Shown: piece by piece, positions 15,171-23,824 of the stretch
How the letters are laid out: every line of letters starts with the position of its first letter
Numbering within the stretch: the stretch's first letter is position 1
DNA from: Brooklawnia sp032229645
GTDB taxonomy: Bacteria > Actinomycetota > Actinomycetes > Propionibacteriales > Propionibacteriaceae
DNA: 64,000 bases
Direction of reading: 5' to 3'
Assembly: GCA_963722295.1 (NCBI GenBank)
Contig: CAVRLB010000010.1
Span: forward strand, 62,001 to 126,000
Program-made: the position numbers and the translations under genes
The notes under the pieces: generated by a model
The model's database searches: none
Seen by the model: only the letters and a program-made list of their open reading frames with translations
Told to the model about the DNA's origin: nothing

Positions 15171-15719
15171 ATGGGATCTGACATGAACGGTCCAGTGATA
15201 CTCCTAGACATCGATGGAGTGCTGAGTCCGCTCAGCGTCCACCGCCAAGACACCGGCGACACACACTCTGTGGTGCATGAACCGCAAGCCTCCCTCGTCC
15301 GTGAAATCGCCACCCTGGGCGAAATTGTCTGGGCATCCACATGGGACTCCGAGATGCGTCGCAGTCTCGCTACTCGCCTCGGTCTAGACGTACACATGAG
15401 TGTCTCATTTTCCGCTGGTAAGGATACTGAAGGAGCGATGACCCCAAAACTGTCGGCCGTCCGCCAATGGATGCGGATGAGGAAAATGATGGACGAGTTC
15501 GAATGGGACTGCCTGATCTGGATCGATGACTCGCTGCGCGACGACGCCACACACTGGCTAGCGAGTCTTGAGGTTCCAACACTTGCCGTGACTCCTGATT
15601 CAGGTGCTGGTCTGACTCGTACACACGTGGACAAGATCCGGGAGTTCTGCGGTGGGCTGATTGGTGTCCCCGACGGCATCAGAGACGCCGACGGGCAGTT
15701 CACGGCTGCACATGAATAG
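15171..15719 (+). CDS. HAD-superfamily phosphatase-like protein (SAK RNA-repair HAD type)
   Basis: The 182-aa protein carries HAD motif I as LLDIDGVLSPL, a motif II-like Thr in WASTWDSEM, a Lys in the AMTPKLSAV region and motif III/IV WIDDSLRDD. The ASTWDSE and IDDS patterns match the HAD domain found in 'Swiss Army Knife' RNA-repair proteins, where it acts as a 3'-phosphatase; here it stands alone, so RNA repair is only a possibility. The start may be the ATG at 15171 or the one at 15183. It sits alone between an IS110 end and a truncated gene. Confidence 0.75.
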   Translation: MGSDMNGPVILLDIDGVLSPLSVHRQDTGDTHSVVHEPQASLVREIATLGEIVWASTWDSEMRRSLATRLGLDVHMSVSFSAGKDTEGAMTPKLSAVRQWMRMRKMMDEFEWDCLIWIDDSLRDDATHWLASLEVPTLAVTPDSGAGLTRTHVDKIREFCGGLIGVPDGIRDADGQFTAAHE

Positions 15720-15849
15720 CCACATCACTGACCGCTGCTGGAGAAGAGGCTGCGCTCCGGTGGGCATCTCCCGCCAGACAGACCGTACATACGGGATCGC
15801 GGATCACCGCCCTTGTCGTCTGGCATGTTGGCATCCAAATCGACAATCA

Positions 15850-16266
15850 CTACGACGCAACTTGCTGGCGACGATGCCGCTTCCAGGAGCCCGCGTTGAG
15901 TATCTGTTCAGTGCGTTGCCCGATCTCGGCTGGCAGGCCGTCGTCTTCTGCCGCGTTGCAGATGTCCTGTTCGATGAGCCTGCGGGATTCTTTGTCGTGG
16001 CCCTGGGCCTTGAGGATGGCGGCCATATCGAGCTTTGGGATCTCATCGTAAGGCGCAGCCAGCAGCGCAGTCTCAGTGACAGCTTGGGCACGGTCGACTT
16101 CTCCTTGTTGGAGGAAGTGCGTGGCGAGTAAGTGGGCGAGGTCGACGATCGCGCAGGTCATGTGGTGGTCGACGCTGGTGTCGGTGAGCCAGGACCAGCC
16201 GCCCGGTCGCAGCTGGTCGAATGGTCTTCCGGTGACTAGCCCGAGTGCTGTGACGAGGTCGTCCAG
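15850..16266 (-). pseudogene. 3' fragment of a large BTAD/LysM-type protein gene
   Basis: The leftward frame is open from the IS256-family end at 16267 to its stop at 15850, with no start of its own. The product (LDDLVTALGLVTGRPFDQLR, then a helical-repeat BTAD-like region RAQAVTETALLAAPYDEIPK, ending EQILNAGSW) matches, by recall, the C-terminus of the large LysM/BTAD proteins found in actinobacterial conjugative plasmids and integrative elements. The N-terminal part is gone, so insertion of the IS was followed by deletion or rearrangement. Confidence 0.65.
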
Positions 16267-16493
16267 GGACTGTCAAATTAACGGTGGATCTCATGGTTAG
16301 TGGCTGTGGGCGGACAGCCGTCCGTTGAAGGTGATGTCGAAGGCGTTGAGCGCGCCCTTCCAGCGTTGGGTGAGTATTCGGCGGCGTGAGCGCCGGTGAG
16401 TATTGCGGTTGAGCGCCACTCGTTATTGCGGTTGAGCGCCGGTTCGTCGTGTCGGTGAGCGCCGGGGTCGCCGGTCGCTCACCGACACGACGT

Positions 16494-17234
16494 TTACCTT
16501 GCGGTGTGTTCGCGCATGTTCAGTTCGCCGGTGGTGATCCAGATGGTGTTGTGGACGATGCGGTCCATGATCGCGTCGGCGTGGACTCCGCCGCCGAGGC
16601 GCTGGTGCCAGTCTTTCTTCGCGTACTGGGTGCAGAACACCGTTGAGGTGGTGTCGTAGCGGCGTTCGAGGAGCTCGAGCAGCATCGAGCGAACGTTATC
16701 GTCGGGTTCGTCGAGGAGCCATTCGTCGATCACGAGGATCGTGAACGCCGCGTACTTCCGCAGCCACTTCTCTCTTCCTGCGGGCTTGTCGCGCGCAGCC
16801 GCCCAGGTCTCTTCGAGGTCGGGCATTCGGATGTAGTGGGCGCGGTAGCGGTGCTGGCAGGCCTGTTTGGCGACTGCGGATCCGAGATACGACTTCCCCG
16901 ATCCGGTGAATCCTTGGAACACGATGTTCTGCTGACGGGTGATGAACGAGCAGGTGCCCAGCTGGGCGAGCACTCCCCGGTCGAGGCCGCGCTGCTCGAT
17001 CAGATCAACCCTGCGCAGGTCCGCATCGGGGTAGCGCAGCCCGGCCCGGCGAATGAGGCCTTCGACCTTGGAATGGGTGAAGGTCGCGTGGGCGTCATCG
17101 ACGATCAGCTGGACGCGCTCTTCGAACGGCATCCCGAGGGTGAGGGCGTCGTCTTGGGCGTCGAGCGCGTCGACGATGCTGGTGGCTCCCATCTCTCGCA
17201 GTTTCCGTTTCGTCTCACTGTCGATGAGCGTCAT
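16494..17234 (-). CDS. istB: IS21 helper ATPase IstB
   Basis: The 246-aa protein has the IstB layout: an N-terminal basic helical domain, then an AAA+ domain with Walker A GFTGSGKS, Walker B ILVIDEWLLDEP and a sensor region (TSTVFCTQYAKKDWHQRL), ending near the RIVHNTIWI helix. IstB oligomerises on target DNA and directs the IstA transposase. It starts in the ATGA overlap with istA and shows no internal stop or frameshift. Confidence 0.95.
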   Translation of the reverse strand: MTLIDSETKRKLREMGATSIVDALDAQDDALTLGMPFEERVQLIVDDAHATFTHSKVEGLIRRAGLRYPDADLRRVDLIEQRGLDRGVLAQLGTCSFITRQQNIVFQGFTGSGKSYLGSAVAKQACQHRYRAHYIRMPDLEETWAAARDKPAGREKWLRKYAAFTILVIDEWLLDEPDDNVRSMLLELLERRYDTTSTVFCTQYAKKDWHQRLGGGVHADAIMDRIVHNTIWITTGELNMREHTAR

Positions 17235-18814
17235 GACAGACCTCCCGCGTAGTAGTCCGCCCCACGAACGAAACCCGCCGAGCCCTCTGGCCTGTCACCA
17301 GCGGGCTCGGAGGGTTCGAACCTCACCCGTCGTCGCGTTGGCGGGCTGTCCTGCCCGGTCTCGAGGATCGGCTTCAGGTGCGCGTAACGCGGCGAACGGA
17401 CCGTCGATGCCAGAGCGACACCGGCCGCGGCTTCGACTCTGGTCGCGGAGTACCGACGCGTCAGGCGCAGCACCGCCAAAGCGGCGTCGAGACCCTGCTC
17501 GTCAACGGGCACCGATTCGAAGATCCGGTTCACCACCGTCGTGGTGTGCTCACCGACCCGAGCAGCCCATTCCCGAACCCTGGTCGCGTCCCACTGGCGG
17601 TACTGGGGGCCGTCGGGCAGGTCCGCATCATGGGTGCGATGAGAGTTGACCACGCCCACCGGGGCGAGGAGATGGCTGGTCACCCTCCGGTCGCCGACAT
17701 ACGCCTCCAGCGTCGTCGCGGTGACGCGCAGATCAACAGCTCCGCCGACGTGGGCGTAGGGGACGGAGTAGAAGTTCTTCTCGAACACCACATGCCCGTC
17801 CTTGCGGACACGTCTTCCGTAGACCCATCTGCTGATCTCGAACGCAACGGTCGGCAGCGGCCGCAGCAGCGGCTTCTCCTCCGCTTCAAACACCGACAGA
17901 CGAGACCCCGCCCGTTTCTGGAACGACTCGGCGTTGAACGCCCGCACCCTCTCGTAGATCGCTTCCCGAAGCGCCGGGAGCGTCGCGAACGAGCGGTGCC
18001 GCAGCGCGGCGATCACCCGCGTGGCGATCACCCCGACGGTGTTCTCCACGCTCGATTTGTCTTTCGGTCGCCTGACCCGCCCCGGCAGCACCGCCGCGGA
18101 GTAGTGCGAGGCGAGTTCCCGATACGCATCGTTGAGAACCACCTCCCCCTCGGCCGGGTGAGAGATCACACCAGTCTTGAGGTTGTCGGGAACGACCCTC
18201 GGGACGCTCCCACCGAACCAGTCGAACATCGCCACGTGCGCGCGAAGCCACGCATCCTGCTTCATATCCAGCGCCGGCTCGACGAACGCGAACCGGGAGA
18301 ACGGCAGGCAGGCGACGAACAAGAACACCCTCGTCTGCGCGCCCGTGCCAGCATCGGTGAGGATCATCGTCTTGCCCGACCAGTCGACCTCGACCGACTG
18401 GCCCGCCTTGTGACCGACCCTGGAGACGAGCCCAGCGACATCGAGGTGCTGCTGATACGACTTGCAGAACCGGTCGTACCCCATCGCCGGCGACCCCGCC
18501 GCCGCGCACCGGTCCTTGTACTCGCCATGCAGCAGCCTCAGCGTCACCCCGACCCTCGCGAGTTCCCGATGAACCTCGTCCCACTCCGGCTGCGCATACA
18601 CGCTCTCCCGCTCACCACGCCCAGGGAACAACCGCGCATACACGTCCGCCTCCGCGATACCAGCGACGTCGTCGTAACTGATGCCTTCCGCATCGGCGGC
18701 GACAATGACCGCGTCGACCGAGTGCCTGGACATGCCCTGCGCGGCGATCTGCCGGCGCGAGAGCCCCTCCGAACGAAGACGAAGCACCAGCTTCGCCTTG
18801 ATCTTGCGTACCAT
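17231..18814 (-). CDS. istA: IS21 transposase IstA
   Basis: I choose the ATG at 18814 (MVRKIKAKLVLRL), with AGGAGT 6 nt upstream, over the longer frame from 18871. The protein (about 527 aa) has an N-terminal helix-turn-helix (GLSRRQIAAQGMSRHSVDAV), an rve-type catalytic core with the Asp in VEVDWSGKT, the second Asp in RVVPDNLKTG and the Glu in KDKSSVENTVG, then a C-terminal beta-barrel (KNFYSVPYAHVG). All three DDE residues are present, so it is probably functional. Confidence 0.95.
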   Translation of the reverse strand: MVRKIKAKLVLRLRSEGLSRRQIAAQGMSRHSVDAVIVAADAEGISYDDVAGIAEADVYARLFPGRGERESVYAQPEWDEVHRELARVGVTLRLLHGEYKDRCAAAGSPAMGYDRFCKSYQQHLDVAGLVSRVGHKAGQSVEVDWSGKTMILTDAGTGAQTRVFLFVACLPFSRFAFVEPALDMKQDAWLRAHVAMFDWFGGSVPRVVPDNLKTGVISHPAEGEVVLNDAYRELASHYSAAVLPGRVRRPKDKSSVENTVGVIATRVIAALRHRSFATLPALREAIYERVRAFNAESFQKRAGSRLSVFEAEEKPLLRPLPTVAFEISRWVYGRRVRKDGHVVFEKNFYSVPYAHVGGAVDLRVTATTLEAYVGDRRVTSHLLAPVGVVNSHRTHDADLPDGPQYRQWDATRVREWAARVGEHTTTVVNRIFESVPVDEQGLDAALAVLRLTRRYSATRVEAAAGVALASTVRSPRYAHLKPILETGQDSPPTRRRVRFEPSEPAGDRPEGSAGFVRGADYYAGGLS

Positions 18815-20265
18815 CTTGATACTCCTTCTGCCGCGTGAGACTGCACACGGCAGAAGGAGCCTAGAAACCAAGCGGCGCTCAACACCAATACGAGGCGGCG
18901 CTCAACCACGCCACACTCGCCAACGAGCAAGTGGCGCTCACCCGCAATAACAACGGCGCTCAGAACACCGAATACTCAGTTGGGTCCAGCGGGCCCTTCC
19001 GCGGCCCGTGGGGTCGAGTGCCATCACGGCGAGGTACACGCACTTGAGGGCGGCTTGCTCGTTCGGGAAGTGCCCACGAGCTTTCACGGCTTTGCGGATC
19101 CTCGCGTTGACGGACTCGATCGCGTTGGTCGTGCATACGATCCGACGGATCTCCCGGTCGAACTGCAGGAACGGGACAAACTCAGGCCAGGCGTTCTCCC
19201 ACAGCCTCACGATCGCGGGATACTTGCCGCCCCAAGCGTCTTGGAAGTCGAGGAACCGGTCCTCGGCCTCCTTGACCGTCGAGGCCTGGTACACCGGCTT
19301 CAGGCTCCGGCTGATCGCGTCCCAGTCCTGCCGCGCGGAGTACTTGAAACTGTTCCTCATAAGATGAACAATGCACGTTTGTACGATGGTGTCCTTCCAG
19401 ACCGTGTTCACACTGTCGGGCAGGCCAGACAACCCGTCACACACCACCATCAACACGTCCTTGACACCGCGGTTCTTGATCTCGGTCAGGACCTGGAGCC
19501 AGTACTTCGCACCTTCCCCGCCGTCACCGCACCACAACCCGAGGATGTCCCGGTTCCCCTCGCTGGTGACCGCGAGCGCGACGTAGATGGGCCGGTTCGC
19601 GACTTGCCCGTCGCGGACTTTCACGTGGATCGCATCGATGAACACCACCGGATACACCGGGTCCAACGGCCGACTCTGCCACGCGCTCATCCCATCGAGG
19701 ACCTTGTCGGTGATCGTCGAGATCGTCGTTTTCGACACCTGCGTGCCGTACACATCCGCCAGGTGCGCGGCGATGTCACCGTGAGTCATGCCCCGGGCCG
19801 ACAGCGATAGCACGATGTCCTCGATCACGCCGAGCCGACGCTGCCGCTTAGCCACGATCTGCGGCTCGAACGTGCCGGCCCGGTCCCTGGGCACGTCGAT
19901 GCTGATCGGCCCGGCCTTGCTGGTCACGGTCTTCGTGCGGGTGCCGTTGCGGGCGTTCCCGTCGGTCGAGCCACCACGTTCGTGTTTGCCGTAGCCGAGG
20001 TGATCGGTGATCTCACCTTCCAACGCGGACTCCACGATCAACTTGGTCAGTTCGGCGAGCAGGCCGTTCTCGCCGTCGATCGACAACCCGCTGGTACGGG
20101 CGTCAGCGACGAGCTGCGCGACCAACGACCGGTCAACAGTGGGGGCAAGGGACGTGGTATTCACGGGCCTCTCCGGGTTCTCACTCAGGGCCAACACGGC
20201 CGTGTCTACAGGGGTACTCATCTCGTAACTCCTTGATCCGAGTTACACCGTTGACCGTACAGTCC

Positions 20266-20421
20266 CCTCCCAGGGGACGTGATCGAGATCTCGCAGGCCT
20301 GCGTAAACGCGTACAGGAAACCACCAGTGCAATTCACCGGGTCTGCCTCGGCGGTTGCGATTTGCGGCGCTAGCAAGGTCAGGGTCACGGCGCCCGTGAC
20401 AAGAAGCCTTCGGACTAACAT
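20266..20421 (-). pseudogene. 5' fragment of a small secreted protein gene
   Basis: The ATG at 20421 lies in an overlap with the lipoprotein stop (ATGTTAG). The product has a clear Sec signal (MLVRRLLVTGAVTLTLLAPQ, cleavage after ATAEA) and begins a mature domain with two cysteines (PVNCTGGFLYAFTQACEISI) before running into the IS256-family end. It was the next gene of the lipoprotein operon; the rest is lost. Confidence 0.65.
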
Positions 20422-20981
20422 GACTCGATCGCCGTTTCTTTGGAGACATACCATTGACCAGCGGCGAGTGACTCCGACGCCTCGTAATCGATTCGCAAGT
20501 ATGGGACGCTATCCGGATTCTTAACCGAAGTCCCGTTAGCATCAAACACGTCGACCCCACGGGTGTCTACGCACATCGTGACTGTCCACTCGGACGCGGT
20601 AGCTCCCGATCGAGATGACTCAAACGCGGGAATCAGCTCACCAACCTGATACCACCCGTCCTTGCGGTGGTTGAGGAAGATGTACTGCATCTGCGCCAAC
20701 GCGTCCCCGGTCGCGACCGTGTTCAGCTCATCAATGTCGGAGTCCGGATCACTGCCCAACTTGTTCACCACTCCGATGTAGGCGATCACCGCTTCAACCG
20801 CGGCCTTCTCCGGAACCGACGACGGCGACGGTGTTGGGCTGGACGAGGGCGTCGGACTCGAAGACGTCACCGGCGCTGTGCTCGGCGTCGCACTGGGAGA
20901 ATCGTCACCGCCCGAACAACCGGTCAGCGCAAGCGCCGCTATCAGTCCTACCGTTGCCAATCGCACACTACGAGGAATCAT
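20415..20981 (-). CDS. Lipoprotein, 188 aa, Ser/Thr/Pro-rich linker
   Basis: The signal peptide MIPRSVRLATVGLIAALALTG ends in a lipobox (LTGCS) followed by a Ser/Thr/Pro linker (SATPSTAPVTSSSPTPSSSP) and a globular domain of about 130 residues with NTF2/SnoaL-like features: helix (KAAVEAVIAYIGVVNKLG) then beta strands (WTVTMCVDTRGVDVFD, YLRIDYEASES). Small lipoproteins of this kind accompany LysM/BTAD genes in actinobacterial mobile elements, which matches the fragments on either side of the IS256 copy. The function is not known. Confidence 0.75.
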   Translation of the reverse strand: MIPRSVRLATVGLIAALALTGCSGGDDSPSATPSTAPVTSSSPTPSSSPTPSPSSVPEKAAVEAVIAYIGVVNKLGSDPDSDIDELNTVATGDALAQMQYIFLNHRKDGWYQVGELIPAFESSRSGATASEWTVTMCVDTRGVDVFDANGTSVKNPDSVPYLRIDYEASESLAAGQWYVSKETAIESC

Positions 20982-21214
20982 CGCTTTGCCTCCTCAGGCC
21001 ATGAATGGGTTTCATACCCACCACAGGCCCAGGCCGTGGGGTTCCTGCTAAACCCAAAGGAGGAAACACGCAACTACAGCGTCGAATATCTTGAGCAACA
21101 ACTCCCGGGGGTCAGACAGATTTCGATCAGCACAACACAAACAGAACCAGAATGGAAGAGTCCGGCCACCACAATTTCGCAACGAGAGACTCTTCGCCGC
21201 TCACTTGAGACACG

Positions 21215-21631
21215 TCAACTCCGCGTCCGATACCCCTGACCGCTCAGGGCCGACTGCGCTGCTTCCGCTTCCGAAACAGCCACATCCAGCAACCCGGCCA
21301 ACGTAGCCAAATGATCGGATGCAATCTGAACCTGGCGAACCGGATCTCTGTCGGCGCCGGTCCACAAGTCCCGGTCATAGACCGACAATCCCGGATCCTC
21401 GAGGGACCGCTGCAACCCATGCGGCACATGCCGTACCACCTCATTCAACAACCCGAGCGAGAGCTTCAGATTTCCCAACACGTCATACGCCACCGGGGCA
21501 GGCATCACCGCCAACCGAGTCCCATTCGCCTCCCGCGCCAGACGATCGGCAGCGATTGCCAACCCATCCGCGGCTGCCCGCTGATCATCCCCCACCGACA
21601 CCAGATAGTTGATCGTTGCTACGTCGCTCAT
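21215..21631 (-). CDS. Hypothetical protein, 138 aa, helical
   Basis: It is mostly helical and soluble, with no signal peptide (MSDVATINYLVSVGDDQRAA start). The region LGNLKLSLGLLNEVVRH could form a short coiled coil. It is followed after 230 bp by the lipoprotein gene in the same orientation and is probably part of the same mobile-element operon. Family not recognised. The gap 20982-21214 holds no further gene that I can support. Confidence 0.6.
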   Translation of the reverse strand: MSDVATINYLVSVGDDQRAAADGLAIAADRLAREANGTRLAVMPAPVAYDVLGNLKLSLGLLNEVVRHVPHGLQRSLEDPGLSVYDRDLWTGADRDPVRQVQIASDHLATLAGLLDVAVSEAEAAQSALSGQGYRTRS

Positions 21632-21824
21632 GTAAACACATGCGTCGCCCGACGGCTTTCCTGCCCGCCATCTGTTTCATTGGTCATTACTGCGCTGAGC
21701 TCGTACTCGGTGCAGTCCAAAAGAATCTTTACCTGCCCAGCCCCAAAACTAGCCCCAAAAACTCGAAACCGTCCGAGCTTCTCTGCTCATCACCTAGTCA
21801 ACGGCATGTTTTTGAAGATCGGCT

Positions 21825-21849
21825 AAAGGTTCAACTCCTCTCTCGCGCA
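21825..21849 (+). repeat. tRNA 3'-end fragment, probable att-type integration scar
   Basis: AAAGG-TTCAACT-CCTCT-CTCGCGC-A has the layout of a T-stem, a 7-nt T-loop, the T-stem partner, the 3' acceptor strand and a discriminator base. No D-arm or anticodon arm precedes it, so it is only the 3' end. Such fragments are left where tyrosine-integrase elements recombine into tRNA genes. A tRNA beginning GCGCGAG, such as a tRNA-Leu, would fit the acceptor. The complete tRNA and the second att copy are not in the window. Confidence 0.55.
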
Positions 21850-21860
21850 CAGTGCATAGG

Positions 21861-21902
21861 TAGCCCCTCCTCCGGGATCGAAGATTATGGGAGGAGGGGC
21901 TA
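21861..21902. terminator. Hairpin with perfect 13-bp stem
   Basis: TAGCCCCTCCTCC pairs perfectly with GGAGGAGGGGCTA around a 16-nt loop. It lies 12 nt after the tRNA fragment (the place of a tRNA terminator) and 34 nt beyond the stop of the last biosynthetic gene on the other strand, so it can serve both. U-tracts are weak. Bases 21632-21824 hold no gene; AGCCCCAAAA occurs twice near 21740-21760. Confidence 0.55.
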
Positions 21903-21936
21903 TTTGCATGCTCCGGAGAAGGAGTTAGCTGACTAG

Positions 21937-22179
21937 CTACTCCCTAGTCCGTTGGGTTTCTTGTCCGCCGGAGACGATCGTGTCCAAGTCGCCGACGGTA
22001 ACGACCCCGGTCAGCTGCTCCACATCAATGCCAATCCCCAGTGACTCCTCCAGTTCACCGACCAACTGGATCAGGTCAAACGAGGTCATGCCCAGCTCTG
22101 CTGCCAACCGGGTATCGACGGTAACCTCGATACCCGGTTCGGCATAAGTAGCGAGAGCCTCGTGCAACTGTGGGTTCAT
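21937..22179 (-). CDS. Acyl carrier protein (discrete)
   Basis: The 80-aa protein has the four-helix carrier fold with the phosphopantetheine attachment Ser in ELGMTSFDLIQLVGE; the usual DSL is TSF here, still with the serine. It is the last gene of the leftward biosynthetic operon, 100 bp after the FAAL-like ligase gene. The likely role is to receive an activated acyl or amino acid starter from one of the two adenylating enzymes. Activation requires the divergent phosphopantetheinyl transferase nearby. Confidence 0.85.
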   Translation of the reverse strand: MNPQLHEALATYAEPGIEVTVDTRLAAELGMTSFDLIQLVGELEESLGIGIDVEQLTGVVTVGDLDTIVSGGQETQRTRE

Positions 22180-22279
22180 ATTCGGTTCTTCCTTTCCCTA
22201 GAAACTCCCAACCCATGCGATCTGGCATCAGGAGAAGACTCGGCTTGTGGATATATGTCCCACATAGGAATCCATCGGG

Positions 22280-23824
22280 TCACTGCGAATCACCGATGGG
22301 CCAGGTGAGCTCACGGCGAACGATCTTGCCCAGCGGAGAACGCGCCACATTTTCAGGAGCCAGCCGTACGACACGGATCTGGCGATACGCTGGAGCGGCC
22401 CTATTGACCGCCGCTACCGCGTCCAAAATGTCCTGTGGGACCTCGCGGACGACAGTCAGACTGGCCTGAGACCCAGGGGTTAATTCGTCCCGCTCGCTCG
22501 GCACACAGGTGACAGCTAGTACCTCCTGGCCGCGGAAACCTATCGGTTCAGCGCTCACGATCGCCTCAGCTATCCCTGAGTGCTCGTGCAGTTCGCGTTC
22601 GATCTCCTCAGGGGAAATATTGTTGCCATCGGGAAGGATGATGATGTTCTTGCTGCGCCCGGTGAGGTGAATAAATCCATCGTCATCCACTCTGGCCAGA
22701 TCACCAGTCGCAAACCAACCGGATTCCACTGGTGATCTATCAAGTTTGCCGTCCACGAGATAGCCCGACATCAAGGTCGCACCGGAGATCTGCAATTCGC
22801 CGTCCAACACGCGCACCTGGATGACCTCATCGAGCGAACGCCCAACGCTGGTCGGCGGATCGTTCGGAGGCAGCCGGCACGACACCACGGCGCTGCATTC
22901 GGTCATCCCATAGCCATTGAATATCTCAATACCGTGGTTGGCAAAGCTCTTTGCTAACGTAGTCGGTAAGGGAGCCGCTCCGCAGATCAGATGACGCAGA
23001 TCGCCGCCCACCAATGTCTGCAAGTCTAGGCCACTAGCCTTTATCCTCGGCGATTGAGAGAGCTTCCAAAGTCCCTCGAGGATCATCGGTACGACCAATA
23101 AGGTGTCCGGATGATAGTGCTGCAGCACCGCTGGCACATTACGTAGGCTGTGCGCGCACCCCAGAGTGTAGCCATGCTCAAGCGCCGTGAGAACAGCCAG
23201 CACAGATCCGAGGACATGGTATGGCGGGAGCAATGGCACCGTACAAGTTCCTGGCTCGATCCCGAGCGGATCCAGAATCTGCAGGCTGGCTGCCGCTGCA
23301 TCGCTGAACACGGCCCGATGGGTCAGTACCGCAATTTTCGGCAAACCCGTCGTACCCGAGGTGTGAAAGTAGAAAGCCACGTCATCAGGCGACTGTGGAG
23401 TTGGCTCTACACTCCCGTTGTCCCACTGTCTGGGGGCTATTTCTTCGAGCCCTGAATATTCCACCGACCCGTCCGACTGAGGTACTCGTACCGCGACAGC
23501 TCCAGTCGCGCGTGCCAATCGCTGTATGTCAAGGGCATCACAAGAATCGGGGACGGCGTGAACGATTGCCCCTGCACAAAGAAGTGACAGCAAATCCACT
23601 ACCAGGTGCTCGTCCACCGCGCCCCGCACGATGACTACTCGGCCACGTACACGTTCCTCCAAAGACGCCGCAGCCGTGAATACGATTTCTGCGAGCTGTG
23701 CATAAGTCAGACTGCATTCAGAGTCGTAGGTATTCACCACAGCGAGCGTCTTTCCGTAGCGCTCTGCGCAACCACGCACCAGTTGTTGCGCTGTCGGATT
23801 ATTGAGAAGGTCAGATGATGTCAT
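22280..23824 (-). CDS. AMP-forming acyl ligase / adenylation enzyme, 514 aa
   Basis: ANL-superfamily motifs are in order: FYFHTSGTTGLPKIAVLTH (P-loop A3), NGYGMTECSAVVS (A5), WFATGDLARVDDDG (A7), and the hinge/A8 GRSKNIIILPDGNNISPEEIE, ending with a C-terminal Lys region (SPLGKIVRREL). The N-terminus is loose (ERYGKTLAVVNTYDS). No carrier domain is fused, so it probably loads the free ACP encoded next to it. Whether it uses a fatty acid, an aryl acid or an amino acid cannot be read. It overlaps the preceding 340-aa gene by 14 nt. Confidence 0.88.
   Translation of the reverse strand: MTSSDLLNNPTAQQLVRGCAERYGKTLAVVNTYDSECSLTYAQLAEIVFTAAASLEERVRGRVVIVRGAVDEHLVVDLLSLLCAGAIVHAVPDSCDALDIQRLARATGAVAVRVPQSDGSVEYSGLEEIAPRQWDNGSVEPTPQSPDDVAFYFHTSGTTGLPKIAVLTHRAVFSDAAAASLQILDPLGIEPGTCTVPLLPPYHVLGSVLAVLTALEHGYTLGCAHSLRNVPAVLQHYHPDTLLVVPMILEGLWKLSQSPRIKASGLDLQTLVGGDLRHLICGAAPLPTTLAKSFANHGIEIFNGYGMTECSAVVSCRLPPNDPPTSVGRSLDEVIQVRVLDGELQISGATLMSGYLVDGKLDRSPVESGWFATGDLARVDDDGFIHLTGRSKNIIILPDGNNISPEEIERELHEHSGIAEAIVSAEPIGFRGQEVLAVTCVPSERDELTPGSQASLTVVREVPQDILDAVAAVNRAAPAYRQIRVVRLAPENVARSPLGKIVRRELTWPIGDSQ

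Larger units (their letters stand above)
16371..18978 (-). mobile_element. Complete IS21-family element (2608 bp)
   Basis: The ends are TGAGTATTCGG and CCGAATACTCA, a perfect 11-bp terminal inverted repeat. GTTGGG occurs immediately outside both ends (16365-16370 and 18979-18984), a 6-bp target duplication in the IS256 transposase gene. Just inside each end are repeated (T)GAGCGCC/GGCGCTCA boxes, the multiple transposase-binding sites typical of IS21. It carries istA and istB with ATGA overlap, both apparently intact. Confidence 0.95.
16297..20221 (-). pseudogene. IS256-family (Mutator-type) transposase, split by IS21
   Basis: The right-hand part (20221 down to 18979) encodes about 415 residues of a normal IS256 transposase: VVFIDAIHVKVRD with the first Asp, a second Asp in MVVCDGLSGL, and CTTNAIESVNARIRK near the end. 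At DPTGRGRARWTQ the frame enters the IS21 end and picks up a short foreign tail (LSIRC...). The missing C-terminus, RWKGALNAFDITFNGRLS and the stop, lies beyond the IS21 at 16370-16297. Joining the two across the 6-bp duplication restores a full-length protein. The gene is inactive unless the truncated version works. Confidence 0.9.
16267..20265 (-). mobile_element. IS256-family element, interrupted by an IS21 element
   Basis: Imperfect terminal inverted repeats are readable: GGACTGT...AACGGTG at the left end and its counterpart ACCGTTgacCGTACAGTCC at the right. Inside is one transposase gene on the minus strand, split by the IS21 copy. No flanking target duplication is visible: the flanks are a BTAD-gene 3' fragment on the left and a secreted-protein 5' fragment on the right. 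The surrounding operon has therefore probably been rearranged since insertion. Confidence 0.8.

Noticed and set aside
17378..18838. Long (486-codon) plus-strand frame
   Set aside because: It lies exactly antisense to istA, is Arg/His/Pro-rich in the way high-GC shadows are, and has no ribosome site.
21982..22010. Possible degenerate, inactive carrier protein (TSF instead of DSL at the attachment site)
   Set aside because: The serine itself and the surrounding helix pattern are kept, so it is treated as a functional ACP.
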